A program made the translations under genes and the position numbers. The notes under the pieces were generated by a model. The model searched no databases, had not been told where the DNA came from, and saw only the letters and a list, made by a program, of their open reading frames with translations. 64,000 bases of DNA from Plasmopara viticola (lineage: Eukaryota; Oomycota; Peronosporomycetes; Peronosporales; Peronosporaceae). The stretch covers positions 496,001 through 560,000 of the forward strand of contig MBPM02000016.1 of assembly GCA_001695595.3 (NCBI GenBank), given 5' to 3'. Numbering within the stretch: position 1 is the stretch's first letter; every line of letters begins with the position of its first letter. Positions 26,007-38,439 of this stretch are shown here, piece by piece.

Positions 26007-26775
26007 TTCCTCTTGGCCTCTTTTTACTGATTACTTTTTCATCCACAGAACGCTGCATTCCTCACATTCACATTCACATTCGCACTCACATTCTCTCAAA
26101 CAGTTGCCCTCTCCAACGATCACTCTTTCGCTTTTGAGACCATGAACATATTTTCATATTCAACCGAAACGACATATGCAACGATTGAACAGGCCAAGAC
26201 CACGTTTGGATTGCAAGCACGGGCTTCTTGATACTAAATTGTTGTTAATAGAACTGAGCAAGATAAAGCTGGAGCAATCACAACACTTTGTCTGCAGTGT
26301 TCACGGTCCGGCGTATGGGTGTCAAAGCAAGCTGATTCCAACAATACAGCAACGCGTCGTACTTCCAGCAGCAAGACGAATTGTCCATTCTCGGCCGTTT
26401 TGCGGTGAGTGCAGGCAGAGTTGAGATCGTTTTGGCAAGCACAGATAAAAGACGCAAGCCATAACCATGTACCATGTTTCCACCGCGGCGCGCATCCGCA
26501 AGGTCGTCACCTTGCTAAAGCAGGAAAGGGGTCAGTACTTGCTTCGTCCGCTGGGGTGCCCGAAACCTAAACCGCATTGGAAATTGGTAAAACGATTGAT
26601 GCTCTTACCGTGATTCAAATTTTTGTCAGCACTAGGCTCTACACTTTCCCCTCGTGCAACTCTATACCCTTAAGATAAAAAATGAACGTTTGAGCAGTCT
26701 TCAAGAGTTAGCAATATTCTGTATAGCGCAGTATAGAAAAAAATCGATAACTCGTGTTGTCGATGGGAAAGCGGT

Positions 26776-26852
26776 AGTGGCGTCACGAACATTTAAATAC
26801 CAAGCCCGAGTTTTAGCCAATCAGCAATTTATTTATTTAGTCAATCTCAAAA
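26776..26852 (-). repeat. Right terminal inverted repeat of MULE-like element
   Basis: The reverse complement partner of 25930-26006. Read on the minus strand it starts TTTTGAGATTGACTAAAT and ends GACGCCACT. Confidence 0.85.
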
Positions 26853-29800
26853 TGGGGGACGGAGGTATAGCTCTAGGTAGTGGGGGGGGTGTAGCTACAG
26901 GCGCTCCCTATATGTAATAACTGACGTTTAAATTTATCTAGTCATTCCCTGAATCAATTCATATTTACGGAAAATAATATAATCAACGTAATACGTTTGC
27001 ATACGAGCTCAAAAAACTGAACAGATCTAATATTCACGCTGCCAAATGGGGTAGTGGCTACCGTGTTAATGTGCGTGGTATATGTAAGCAACGTTTCGCG
27101 CCCAATCAACCAGAGGGTGGTAGCTGAGCAGTACCATATTTGACTTAGATAGTAAGGAGACACTTGTCGCCTGATGACAGGGTTGATCTTAAGTGACGTT
27201 TTTACAATGGTAAGCACCTGCATGAGGGTGTTGAGGCTACAGCTTTTATCGATAAGCTCGAGAACTTTCTTTCGACTCAGGCGGGCACGTTCAAGGTAAA
27301 TGTTGCTCTCGAGTACGACTTGTGAGCAAGACTGATCCTGATACATAATCTACCCACGTCTCACAAACACTTATGTATTTATTACACCTGTCACAATCAA
27401 CAGCAAGGCGAATATTGGAAAGAAGGTTATTTCACAAATCCGATCTATGGAGTTTGCTGACAAACAAAACTTCCCCAGCTTCGGGTATTAGCTCGAGGCA
27501 GTCCCTGCATTCAAATTTACACCCATCGTCTCGACCATGCTCTTGGGAATGGCGAAACAGCCACCCCTAAGGCTATTCGTGAAAATGAGCATGTCATCAA
27601 CTTCTCTGAGACCATCGACAAGTGCGTCCCTAATTGTATCGTCTGGCACACTCATCAGGGCGTCGGGGAGGACCTTAAAAAGTCAAGGTCATGAAAAGGA
27701 GGTTTGTAAGCGCAACGGCTTTTGTGCAAAGAGAATTAAATGTACGCTGAGTCAATTTATCAGGAACTTTATCTCGATGCGGTACGATGAAAAAAAAGGT
27801 CAAGTTATTGATAAGTTGTCAGATGGCATAATCACACAAATTTTAGGGGACCGCCTTCGACTTGGTATCGCTTTAACTAGCATGGATGCGGCTCCCAATA
27901 TCGTAAGGTGCATTCGAAAACCGGATAAGGACGAATATTATATCAAACGAAAATCACGTTCTTTGCATCAAGAGCTTCGATATGTTACAGTCTGAGAATC
28001 AGAATTCTTTGCGTGAAATGGGTTATATGAGTGAAAAAAGACTTTATAATCACAAGAAAAAATCAGTACGAGCTTATTAATCAAAGGAGCTTTCCCGCTG
28101 AGCCAATTGTCTACAATTTATAGAACGAAGTCGATGAAAAGAATAGCGTTTTTCACTCTTTGTGAGGAGTCATGCGACTATGTTGCACGTACGATCACTC
28201 AGAAGTAATCGATTAACAGATCGATGTACTGGCAAGCATCATTAATCAACTTTTTTATAGGTAGTGATAAAATGTCATTAAGTTTTAAGTTTTGTCTTTA
28301 AAAGATGTGTTTTGTATGGCGGTACGGCTCGTTTCAAGTCGGAGACATCGACCGTCTCAGAATAAGTCTGTGTTGTGTGTGCACGTGGGTATCTCTGCTT
28401 CGCTCTAGTGAGAGCGATAGATTTAAGAACTATGACAAGAGATCTACGGTGAATTTTGTGCGAGGAAAAAGATCGAATCTGAATGAAAATGCTGCTCTGT
28501 TCTATCACAGCACTTATCAAGGAGGCAAACCTCCATCATAACTTCTATTCAAACATTCTGTCCCCTAAGACACTGCTTGCAGCTAATTATGGTTGAAAGA
28601 AGACGTGTGTCACGGGAAGCATCGACCATTGGTGACTATAGTTGTACCAGTAGGTCTGTATATGTGTGCTTACATGCGGAATACGTCAAGGGGTCCAAAC
28701 CTCGCTTGATATAGCCTCACCTCTGACAAGGCCATTTGCATGGAATTTGCTTGGGCGGCGGATACCGGGTCTTGTGGTCTATGTTGAGTTTTGCTCTATT
28801 CAGATTTAGCAGCTGTATCGGGCAAAGTGGATAGTGTCAATGCAGCAGTATTCCTCGACCGTGTCATTAGACAATGTAGACCTGCGAAAAAAGTTTTCGG
28901 ATAAAGAATCCAGCTTGGCTACAGGCTGGATATGTCCACAACGCACCACCCACAATATGGATGTCTAATTAATTTACGCATGCAAGCTGTTGAGGCCTAA
29001 GTGCTATTGCTCAACACAAACTCATATAGAAGAGCATGCAATACATGAGTGCATACGCGCTCATACGATTTATAGCCCATCTTAAATGATTTTGTTTTGT
29101 TTGCTACCCTTGTATTTCACTACTCTTCCTACTTTGTGGCTTTAGACTCTATAAAGGGTTTTCAGCCAAGGCTTGCTGCGATCATTCATTCCACAATACA
29201 AACCAAATCTGGTACTTAAAGTATAAAATCTTGGTGTATTATGACAAATACGCGACAACACGACACAAAGGCGACAAATTCTGTATCATCGGCCGCCAGT
29301 CATGTAAATTCGATGCGAAATCGTATCGATTTAGTGCGACTTCGCTGAGCAGTGAACTTAGAAATTAGTATTGAAGGCAGTTGTCGATGACACGCACAAA
29401 ACAATCTTCATGTCGAACTCGTTGAAGTAAAGCGCATATTTCCCACTTTAGGGACCTTTCAGTTTTTTGCTCAAAAAATTCCTTGCTTCTTGTATTATAA
29501 TTATGTACCTGAGCTGTATAGTACACTCCAGAAGCAATAAGAATAAAAACAAGTTGCTGAGTTTTGATGTATCTGCAAATTCCTGCTTAAGGGCAGCCAA
29601 TCGAAAATACAGACTCATCGTAAAAGCAATATTTGGTGTTTTTATTCCATTGCACAAGACATCGCGATTAAAGTAAACCGAACAAGCAAAATCGTATCCT
29701 AAGATTCGGTGTCTCTTCTCCCCATGCCTCAGTTTTGCCGAGCTATTGGAAGGAGCATAAAAGGCTGTTTAGTTTCATGCACACAAAACGCTGTAAACTT

Positions 29801-32491
29801 TTACATTACTTGTATGAAGAAAGCAAACGCCGCTTTCGACCATAATCTAAGCGTGAGTAGTTCGAAGCCACTTCTTGGCGATTAATAGCACAAACGAAAT
29901 TAATACTGTCCCAAAAAAAGCATTTAGATTAATTTAGAAAGACTTGGATGAATCCTACAGAAGCCACCGATTGATAAAATATCGAATTAAAGCCTACACC
30001 AAATGTTCGAACTATGACAACTGATGTTGGAGTAGATAGTGGTATGTTGATGGTAGATTGCTGATGTAATATTGATCGTGTTATGTAAATTGAAGCAAAT
30101 ATACAAAGATCTTGAGATTCTGTTGTTGGTTTGTTAGCACAACTACATAAGCTGATGTTGTCATTATTAATACTCCAAGAGCTGTAACATACATACAACT
30201 TTAAATTACGAAGAACAAGTGTATTGAGCATAAAAGGTAGAAATGACAATATATATTTTGGTTTTGGAAAGTGCATTTGATTGCAGCCAGAACGGAGAAT
30301 AAAGACATAACGATCGATTGACAGAGCAAAGAAAGTTAGGGGAACCTGGTATAATGACAAGACTAACTTTTACATGGAATTAAAAATACGAAAATGAAAG
30401 AGCTTCGTTGTCACGCTTCACTGACGCAAAAGCAAATTATACCGATCCAAGTGAAGATTTTACTTGAAGTTAGATTCGATCAATTTGGTATATTCTTAAG
30501 AACTGAGTAATTTAAAGAATCTTCCTAAGTTTAAAAGCGTGAGTTATACGTTTGTACTAAACACATGTGTGTTGATCACACATCGAGTAGTGTATCGAGT
30601 ACTGGATGCAGAAGATTTTTGTTCGCGATAACATCAATCTTATTGGACCTCAGCATTCCAAACGAATTTCTAAAAAGGAAAAAACCACGACAATGACGAA
30701 TTATGAACTAACGAAGACCTCATTAAACTTGCAAAGGCTCTTGAACCACGCGATGATAAAAATTTCCTCGAATATTATAATCGGAACTGATAAATTCACG
30801 AATATTTTTTAATTAATGCTAAGTGCATATTCGAATGAAATAATTGAAAAAATAGTTACTCGAAGAGTCAAATTTCTTTCTTACTAAAGCAAAGCGTAGA
30901 CATCGAAGTAGTTTGTAGCAGATCAAATTTTTACCTACGCGTCAAAAAAAATCACATTGAAAACCACGAGAATAAAGCAAATTTTGGCAAGTTTCTTTTT
31001 AAAATCTATGGAGCATATTATTGGATGGATGCTTTGGGTAGCTTAATGACCCCATATAGCAATAAATCTATGATATGTTAATTAAGCATGAAAACACCAT
31101 TCTCACTGATTATCTTCAGCATTTCATATATGACTAGATTTATAATGTTCAAACAAGTGTGATTGGGAAATCAATCAAAACATTGATGACCTAGAAGAAG
31201 TAATCAATCTTGTCGTTAAGTATTTGTGACTTGGGGTTGCGCTTCATGAAGATGGATGTGATCCAACACCTTCTTCTGCGTGATCATCGCAGTATCCAAT
31301 AGAAAATGCATCTCGTGTCAGGATCGTCAGTGAGGAGCGCATTTTAGCACATTGGTAACTGTTTGTTTACAAACGGCTGCACAGACTCCTAACGTAACGC
31401 ATTCGCGGAGAAAGCTTTATGGAGGTCGGCTATTTCCCGAGGCTTGGATGGCGAGCGGGGCGAAGTAGGAGAAGGTGGGAGAGTGTTAATTGCTTAATGC
31501 AAATTAAAAATGACATCAAATTATATAACGGATTCTTGTCTTGCTAAAGCCCAAGTGATGGCTCTCAGCCACGTAATGCTACCATTTCAAGGCTATCATT
31601 CTTCTTAAATCTATCTGGTTTCTTAAACATACTGGACCGATGAGGTTAATTTATAATGGTTTTAGACATCTCAACCTTTTTTCTGGTCTAGAACTTCTAT
31701 ACCTATAAATATATGGTAGCGATGTAATTAGAACCGTTACCGGTATATCTGTTGGTATCCAGATTATAATGAAGTCGCTTTTGTGGTGCGCACTTTTGAG
31801 AACTTTTAATAGGCCACAAAATGTGTGATCGATATATTGACGACTAAAGAGAAGAAATTGATGGCATATTCATATTATGAAGTTGGCGTACACGCCGCCA
31901 TAAAAGTAGGTACCCATGAGGGATCAGTCTTTTAGACAATCTGCGTGATGAAGACGTGTCGGGGTATGTGATTCGAGCCCGCAAACTTATACTCGCGACT
32001 TCAACTCGCAATGCATCGTCACTCACGAGTCCTTAAAGTCTTTCCTGAAAGCATTTTCCTTTTAAAATGTTGTAGAGAGAATGTGTGCTTGATTGCCGAG
32101 CAGTCAACAACGAAGGGTCGCCGTTGCAACTAGCCCAATTCAGTGCTAGAGGGTATCGTATACCTCAAACATTATAACCAGTGATCTCAAAAAAGAGCTT
32201 TTGTCGCGTCACAAAACATGTCGAGCTAGGTGCGAGAACGGTCTCGTGGCGAACACGAACATCTGTTGAAAGTTCGGGCGATATCAATTTACAAAATGCG
32301 TCCGCAAAATTGGGACGATATCGTACAGATACCGCAGGAATGCGATGTGAATTCGTCACGATACTTCGCGTTCAAATTGTATGAAAAGGTGATAAAGACT
32401 CGACATTTTCAGCCTTTGGCAAGTGTGCCTAGTCTAATTTACTATAAAATTAATCGGAAAAAATGCGATACGCTATCGCTGCTAATGTCCC
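26853..32491. other. Gene-poor, AT-rich intergenic DNA
   Basis: No gene could be supported. Longer open stretches (for example minus 26954-27346, plus 27537-27995, minus 29929-30360) show no known motif, and neighbouring frames give no continuation. A short G-rich run (26854-26892) directly follows the MULE-like element. I saw no tRNA or rRNA. Confidence 0.5.
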
Positions 32492-32500
32492 CATTTTATT
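32492..32500 (+). promoter_or_regulatory. Possible oomycete FPR-like promoter element
   Basis: CATTTTATT fits the oomycete flanking-promoter-region pattern CAWTTTNYY exactly. It is about 180 bp upstream of the preferred start of the Kelch/EGF gene. A nonamer with this degeneracy is expected often by chance in AT-rich DNA, so support is weak. Confidence 0.25.
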
Positions 32501-32678
32501 GTGTTAGCCAAATTTTGCTTTCCCCGTCTCGTAATCTACGTATCGTCACAATCTTGTCCTTATTTGATTAAATGATGCGTCATTTATGTTTTTGCAGCTT
32601 TTTACACCAAGTTTTATATTTCGTGCGCAAAGATTGTCGCAGATCCTTTTAGAAACGTCGTTGATAAGGTATCCACCA

Positions 32679-35335
32679 ATGCAAGTTTTATTAGTACTTG
32701 CTTGCCTCCATTCTTGGCTGCAAGTTGTATTATGCTGGCGGCAATGGACTTGGAGTACTAACGCGTCGGGCCCCACAGCAAGGCGAGGCCATTCGTTTGT
32801 AACATATGCTAATCAACTGATTGTCTTTGGAGGCCGAACTGAAGATACCGCCAAGTCCCATGTACCGAAGACGTACGAAATTACTCGCGTCAATGGATCA
32901 CTGGAATTCCTATCCTACGAGGATAAAACTGCATACAATACGGAAACGACCGTGGTTCCTGTGGCTGTTTTTTACAATGATATTTGGAGCTACGATCTAA
33001 GTAAGACGTACTGAAGATCGTTTGCGTATCATTCTGCAATGTCTGACGTAGACACTTTCGTGCCAACAGATTGCTCCAGGTATGCCGACAATGGATGCGT
33101 GGATAGTACTTGGAAGATGTTGAATGCAGGGGTAGAGTGGGGAGGGTGTAAAATGGATCAAAGTGCGACGATTTGTACCCATCCGTCGGAGCGGTGGATG
33201 CACAGTGCAGAAGTCTTCAGTGACAATACCATGGTGATCTATGGAGGTTTTGGACCTATGTGTGGAGACTATTGCAGCGATTTATGGCTGTACGATCTCG
33301 ACCATGGATCATGGACAGAGATGATTGAGGTGGACAGTAGTCGACCAGGTCCAGGGAAGAGGTTCAAGTTTTCTAGCGTTGTATTGAATGATAAGCTGTA
33401 TGTATTTGGTGGTTTTCGTCTTTGGCATGGATTTGCACATGAGAATAGTGAGGAAAATGACTGGAACGGAACTAATCAGTACCCACTAGGTGGTTACTTA
33501 AATGACCTCTGGGTCTATGACAAGCTCACTAATGCATGGACAAACATGACCGAAAAAGTCGAATGCAGCATAGACACGAGTGCTTATACCGATGGACAAT
33601 TTAATGACGTTGATGTCGAGTGCGCAGTGACGTGGCCTCCCTCTCGTGCTGGTCATGCTTCAATAGTCTATGACGATGCAATCTTTATTCACGGTGGGTA
33701 TCGTACTTATTTTCCGTATCCTACTACAACAAGTGCAGGTGCCGGACGCGGAACACTTGAAATTCGTGCCGTTGGCTTCACGCCCTATCCGACACATCCC
33801 TACTACTTGAGTGACATGTGGAAATTTAATCTTACGACAAAAATTTGGTCTCAAGTTGCAGCGATCAGCGAAGCCTGGCCCGAAGCTAGAATGGATCACA
33901 GTCTTGTCATTGCTAATGATGTCTTTGTTTTGTTCGGCGGCTACATTACCAATTATTACTATGACGACACATGGCAGTATAACGCTAGTACGTACTACAG
34001 TCTCCGACATTCACTCCTGTTCGACTCACTTGTTCAATGTTGTTATGCTAGGCGCAAACCAGTGGGTCAAGCAGCATACCTTTGTGTACCCACTTTATCC
34101 GGCATCCTGCACGGACGATTTGCAAGCCCGGCGCCTATCGTACAGCGGCAACTACGCCGCTTATGTACCACCTTCCAAGCAGGCAGACAATCCAGATGGC
34201 TACGTTTTTATCGCAGAGACCCACTACGGCACAAAAACGGTAAGCAACAGTTGACAATAAAGAGAGTTTTATATCGTTTGACTCGTGTGTTTACCGTAGT
34301 TTTCAGTGTTTGCAGAGCCTACACGCGGCTCTACTCAGGAGAGCGTTTTCATTCAACAAGCACGTCGCCAAGCGCCAGGTTGGGATGGATGTCGGAATCG
34401 TCAAGACGAGCGAGAAGATTTACCAGCTCTTCTTCAATACGAACATCCATCTCAACGCTCAGGGCATAAAAGCGTCTACCACGAAACGTTTCAAAAAATA
34501 TTTGTTTTTGGCGGATACGGCTACGAACGCGAAGAAAAATACCACGACGCTGAAACTTTCGCTGCTACTTCGCTAGGAGATTTATGGCAATACGATCTCA
34601 GCAATTGTATCAAAAATTGTTCGTTACACGGCACTTGTCTGTCTGGTAATTGTCGATGCGATGACGGCTACTATGGTGAGGATTGCTCTAACTCTTCTTG
34701 TCCTGGATCCTTCTGTACTTATGACGACACCCGCCAGACTCAAATGTGCACTCATTGCTGTTTCTCGGGCTTTGAGCACACAAATAACGACTCGTACGTG
34801 GATAACGTGCAGAAATATCCTTGCTCGGATGACAACGAGCATTATTCCAACGGAGTCTGCGATGGATTTGCAAAGTGTATTTGTAAGCCGCCGTTTATTG
34901 GAGATGACTGCTCGATCCGAAATTGTGGCAACAATTGCTCTGGTCATGGATACTGCTCCGTCGAATTTCCGAACTCTCGATGCATGTGCGACGAAGGTTG
35001 GTATGGTAAATACTGTGACACACGTACGTATCCCCACTTGATTGTCTATCGCTGCCGTTTTTGTGTATTAACAATACCTTTTGGTAGAAATGTGCTTGAA
35101 CAATTGTTCATATCCGAATGGAGAGTGTGTGAATGGGAGTTGCTACTGCGCAATGGTCTTTGAGCCGTACAACAATACCCTCGAGTATTTTCCAATGATG
35201 GGCGAAGACTGTTCCTTTTTAATTCCATTTGCGGGTGCAGCTCGAAGCCCATCCAGTCTGTCGATGTACTTGACCTCGTTTGTTGGAATTCTCGTAACTT
35301 TAAGTCTTGTCGGACACGACGATGTTTTTAAATAA
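32679..35335 (+). CDS. Secreted Kelch-propeller/EGF-repeat (tenascin-like) surface protein
   Basis: Five exons (32679-33000, 33052-33987, 34052-34239, 34300-35023, 35088-35335) with 51-64-nt GT-AG introns encode 805 residues. The start chosen gives a signal peptide (MQVLLVLACLHSWLQVVLCW); an upstream in-frame ATG at 32586 would bury it. About six Kelch repeats follow, with paired GG motifs such as LIVFGGR, MVIYGGF, LYVFGGF, IFIHGGY, VLFGGY and IFVFGGY, each followed by D-[LMT]-W-x-[YF], which fits a six-bladed propeller. Then come four or five Cys-rich EGF-like modules, including CRCDDGYYGEDC, CICKPPFIGDDC, CMCDEGWYGKYC and CVNGSCYC. The C-terminus has a hydrophobic segment (SMYLTSFVGILVTLSLVG) with a short tail, so it may be membrane- or GPI-anchored. 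Probably glycosylated and extracellular. IFT88 starts 155 bp downstream on the same strand. Confidence 0.85.
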
Positions 35336-35490
35336 ATAATAAACGTTCTAGCAATGATTTCACGTATCTGACTTGCGGTTTATTAAGCCAACGTCTGTCG
35401 TTTCACCAGCGACCCGTCACAATAGAGATCCTGCTCCTCGGAATAAATTTTTAAGATCAATAGCTCCTCTCGTGTGATACAAAACATCGG

Positions 35491-38292
35491 ATGGCAGGTT
35501 ATGGAGGTGCCTACGGACAGTCCAAACGTGGTCTCATGGTCGACGAAGAGGAGGACGAAGATCTGTATGAAGGCTTTAACTTTAGCATTGACCTGGCGCC
35601 TCCTCAGACCGCATCCACAAACAGCTACCTGACGTCATCCTACGGAAATCCGACTTCTAGAGCAGGCTACAACCCACCCGGAACGGCCTTTAGGTACAAA
35701 CACAGTCGATTTGTGCAGGTAGTAGTCTTAATCCTTTATTGCTAATATAGAGCACTACCGTCTCAAATGGGTCGACCTATGCCTGGCTCAAGAATGGGTA
35801 CAGCGCAACAATTAAGCGATGCACGACCCATGACATCAGTGGCTGGAGCTGGTTTCACGGTAAGGTGAACTTTGGCGTGAAGTTGTTAGAAATTGAGCAT
35901 TTACATTTGGAAGATGTTGACGAGTGTTGGTGCACACTAATGTCAGTCAAATCCACGCACTGCTGGAGGCTACAGAGCATTTGATCCGATGGGAGAAGCA
36001 CGAAAAATGGGGGCGGCACCTGCTTTAGTCGAAAAGACTGAAAATTCACCAAAGGAAGTGGCTAAGGAGCTCGAACGGACAGTAAACGCGCTGATTGAAC
36101 AATCGGCTGTATTAATTGCCAACGAACAGTATGAAGAAGCACTGCATTCGGCTAAAGATGCCGGAAGAAAAGAGAGGACGTTTAGCAAACACTGCGAAGT
36201 CAGTGGATTGACCGACATGCTGAACATCGACCTGACTTATGCTGTGTTTTTCAATCTCGCTAATGCCTATCATTTGAATGGACTGTGGAAAGAGGCAATC
36301 CAGTCGTATACGCCAATCGTCAAGAACAAACAGTACGCGCAAGGCGGTCGATTGCGGGTTAATATGGGCAATATATATTTTGAACAACAGCAGTATCCTA
36401 CAGCCATTCGAATGTATCGCATGGCCCTAGACCAAATCCCCAACACGAGCAAAGAAGTGCGATACAAGATCAAGCGAAATATTGGCGCAGCGCAAATTAA
36501 ATTAGGACATTACCAGGATGCAGCAGCCACTTTTGAGGATATTATGGAAGGCAATGCTGACTTTCAAGCAGGATTTAATCTCCTTATCTGTTACTACGCC
36601 ATTGGAGAGCATGAGAAAATGCGACGGGGTTTTACGAATCTTATTACAATTCCGATGGAAGGAATGGCTGAGGAAGACGAAGACGAGTCTGGGCTAGTCA
36701 ACGAGTCGAAGCACAATGATGAGCATCACACGTCGTCAAGGGATCATCTTCACTCGCTGAAGACGGACGGACTCAAAGCTGAGGTTCGAGCTCGAAGAAA
36801 GAAAGCCATGGATTACATTATAGTGGCTGCAAAATTGTGTGCTCCTGCGTTGGACAAGAAGGATTGGTTAGTAGGTTTTACGTGGGTCATTGACGCATTA
36901 AAGCAGGAAAATCACGAAAATCTAGTCAGTGAGATGGAAATTTGCAAAGCTCATTGGTTTTTGAAAGAAAAGGAGTTTGATAAGGCGATTGAGGTGCTTA
37001 AAGCGTTTGAAAAGAAGGACCCAGTACACAAAGCCATGGCAGCAGCAAATCTAAGTTACCTTTATTTTGTTGAGGGTGACACAATTCAAGCAGATAAATA
37101 TGCATCGATGGCGGTGCGCCATCAGCGATATAATGCAAAAGCTTTGGTGAACAAAGGCAATTGTCTTTACGTGAAAAATGAGTGTGAGCGAGCAAAAGAA
37201 CTCTTTCTCGAAGCTATTGGTGTTGAAGCAGACTGTATTGAGGCAATTTACAATCTTGGCCTTGTCAATATTAAGATGGGCGTGCTGAATGAGGCACTTC
37301 AAGCTTTTGAAAAGCTTCATAGTATTGTTCCGTCGAACCCTGAAGTTTTGTATCAGATCGCAAACCTTCACGATATCATGGGCAATTACCGGCAAGCAGC
37401 CAAATGGTTCAACATCCTTCTCTCGTGCTTCGGTAGCAATGGTAAACGAAATCGACACGCCAAGCACGTAGTAGACCCCGGTGTATTGGCTCGCCTGGGT
37501 CAAATTTTCAATAAGGATGACGACGAGACGCAGGCTTTTCACTACCACCTTGAATCCTACAGATATTTTCCAATTAATTTAGACGTCATTTCGTGGCTGG
37601 GCGTATGGTACGTTAAGAGCGAGTTATACGAAAAGGCTATTCAATTCTTTGAGCAAGCAAGCCAGATTCAACCTAACGAAGTCAAGTGGCGGCTTATGGT
37701 CACTAGTTGCTATCGACGAATGGGGGCCTACCAGAAGGCCATGGTTCTCTATGAGCAAATCCACCACGACTACCCAGAGAACCTCGAGTGTCTGAGGTAT
37801 TTAGTAGCTATTTGCAAAGACCTTGGTCAGCGATGTGATACATTTCAGGCAAAACTGGCAAAACTTGAGCGTGAGAATGCTGTGAGCATGCCCCCACCGC
37901 AACAACAAGCTTTACCGATTGGCAACGGTCACTTCTCACGAAATACTAGTGACGACGAACCACGTGCTTCAGCACCATATTTAAAAGCACCACAAGAAAT
38001 ACAGCCTCAGCAGCAAGGGTCATCGTCTTCGAACTATAACAGTAGGAGTGCCACGCCGGAGTCTAGAGCTCGTGGCAGTGGCAGTGAGGCCAATAGTCAA
38101 AACGAGTACATTGCGCCGCTAGCAATAAAAACTTTAGCACCCATTACGGCAAGAACACCGCAGCCAAGTAAACACGAAGGTGCGGAAAAGTATTTCAATA
38201 TTGGCATCTTTTGCTTGATGTGTTTTCTTTTGTATCTTCCAGACACGGATGACTGGGGAGATGCAGACGTAGGCAATCTCTTAGGAGACTAG
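35491..38292 (+). CDS. IFT88: Intraflagellar transport protein IFT88 (Polaris homologue)
   Basis: Four exons: 35491-35693, 35751-35859, 35947-38179 and 38243-38292, giving 864 residues; human IFT88 is about 825-833. The N-terminus has acidic DEEEDEDLYEGFNF, then GRPM and ARPMTSVAGAGFT, then GYRAFDPMG, in the order seen in other IFT88 proteins. TPRs begin near residue 160; LDLTYAVFFNLANAYH, MNMGNIYFEQQ-like sequence, YRMALDQIPN and FNLLICYYAIGEHEKMRRGF are conserved signatures. A second TPR block covers roughly 400-680, followed by a low-complexity Gln/Ser/Pro tail and an acidic end (DTDDWGDADVGNLLGD). IFT88 is a core subunit of IFT complex B, required for anterograde transport and flagellum assembly. 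The last intron (63 nt) is in frame; an alternative donor at 38168 would remove 12 more bases. No lesions were seen. Confidence 0.95.
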
Positions 38293-38439
38293 AGCGACGA
38301 TCAAGACACACGTATAGTACTGATAAAGTGCTGTTTCAGTTTTCATTGGTAAGAAGCTTAGCTGAAATGTGATTTCTTTTTGTCGAAATAAAGAGGAACA
38401 TGTGAAAGACCCAAAATTCTTGCATTCGTACGGCTCCAA

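Larger units (their letters stand above)
25930..26852 (+). mobile_element. Decayed Mutator-like element with FAR1-type domain, 923 bp
   Basis: The element is bounded by 77-bp terminal inverted repeats, 25930-26006 and 26776-26852, with about 9 mismatches by hand count. Both outer ends read TTTTGWGATTGACTA inward. Between them lies a broken reading frame from 26142 that gives TYATIEQAKTTFGLQARAS, then two stops, then in the same frame CLQCSRSGVWVSKQ followed by RRTSSSKTNCPF. This order (T-x-E-x-A-K, C-x2-C, RRT-x-S-x-K-T-x-CPF) is that of the FAR1/WRKY-GCM1-type zinc finger at the N-terminus of MULE transposases. The catalytic DDE domain is absent, so this is an internally deleted, dead copy. 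No 9-bp target duplication is evident. A CACATT-rich run (about 26065-26095) lies inside the left end. Confidence 0.75.

Noticed and set aside
26954..27346. 130-codon minus-strand frame next to the MULE-like element
   Set aside because: Lies outside the inverted repeats and shows no transposase or other motif.
27537..27995. 152-codon plus-strand frame
   Set aside because: Composition is uneven, another frame over the same DNA looks equally protein-like, and no domain could be named.
29929..30360. 143-codon hydrophobic minus-strand frame in AT-rich DNA
   Set aside because: Hydrophobicity comes from T-rich codons of an AT-rich strand; no recognisable membrane-protein family.
31900..32000. Possible tRNA T-arm (GATTCGAGCCC)
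   Set aside because: No acceptor stem, D-arm or anticodon arm could be folded at the right distances.
32586..32678. Upstream in-frame ATG for the Kelch/EGF gene
   Set aside because: It would place 31 polar and aromatic residues before a clear signal peptide; the start at 32679 is better.
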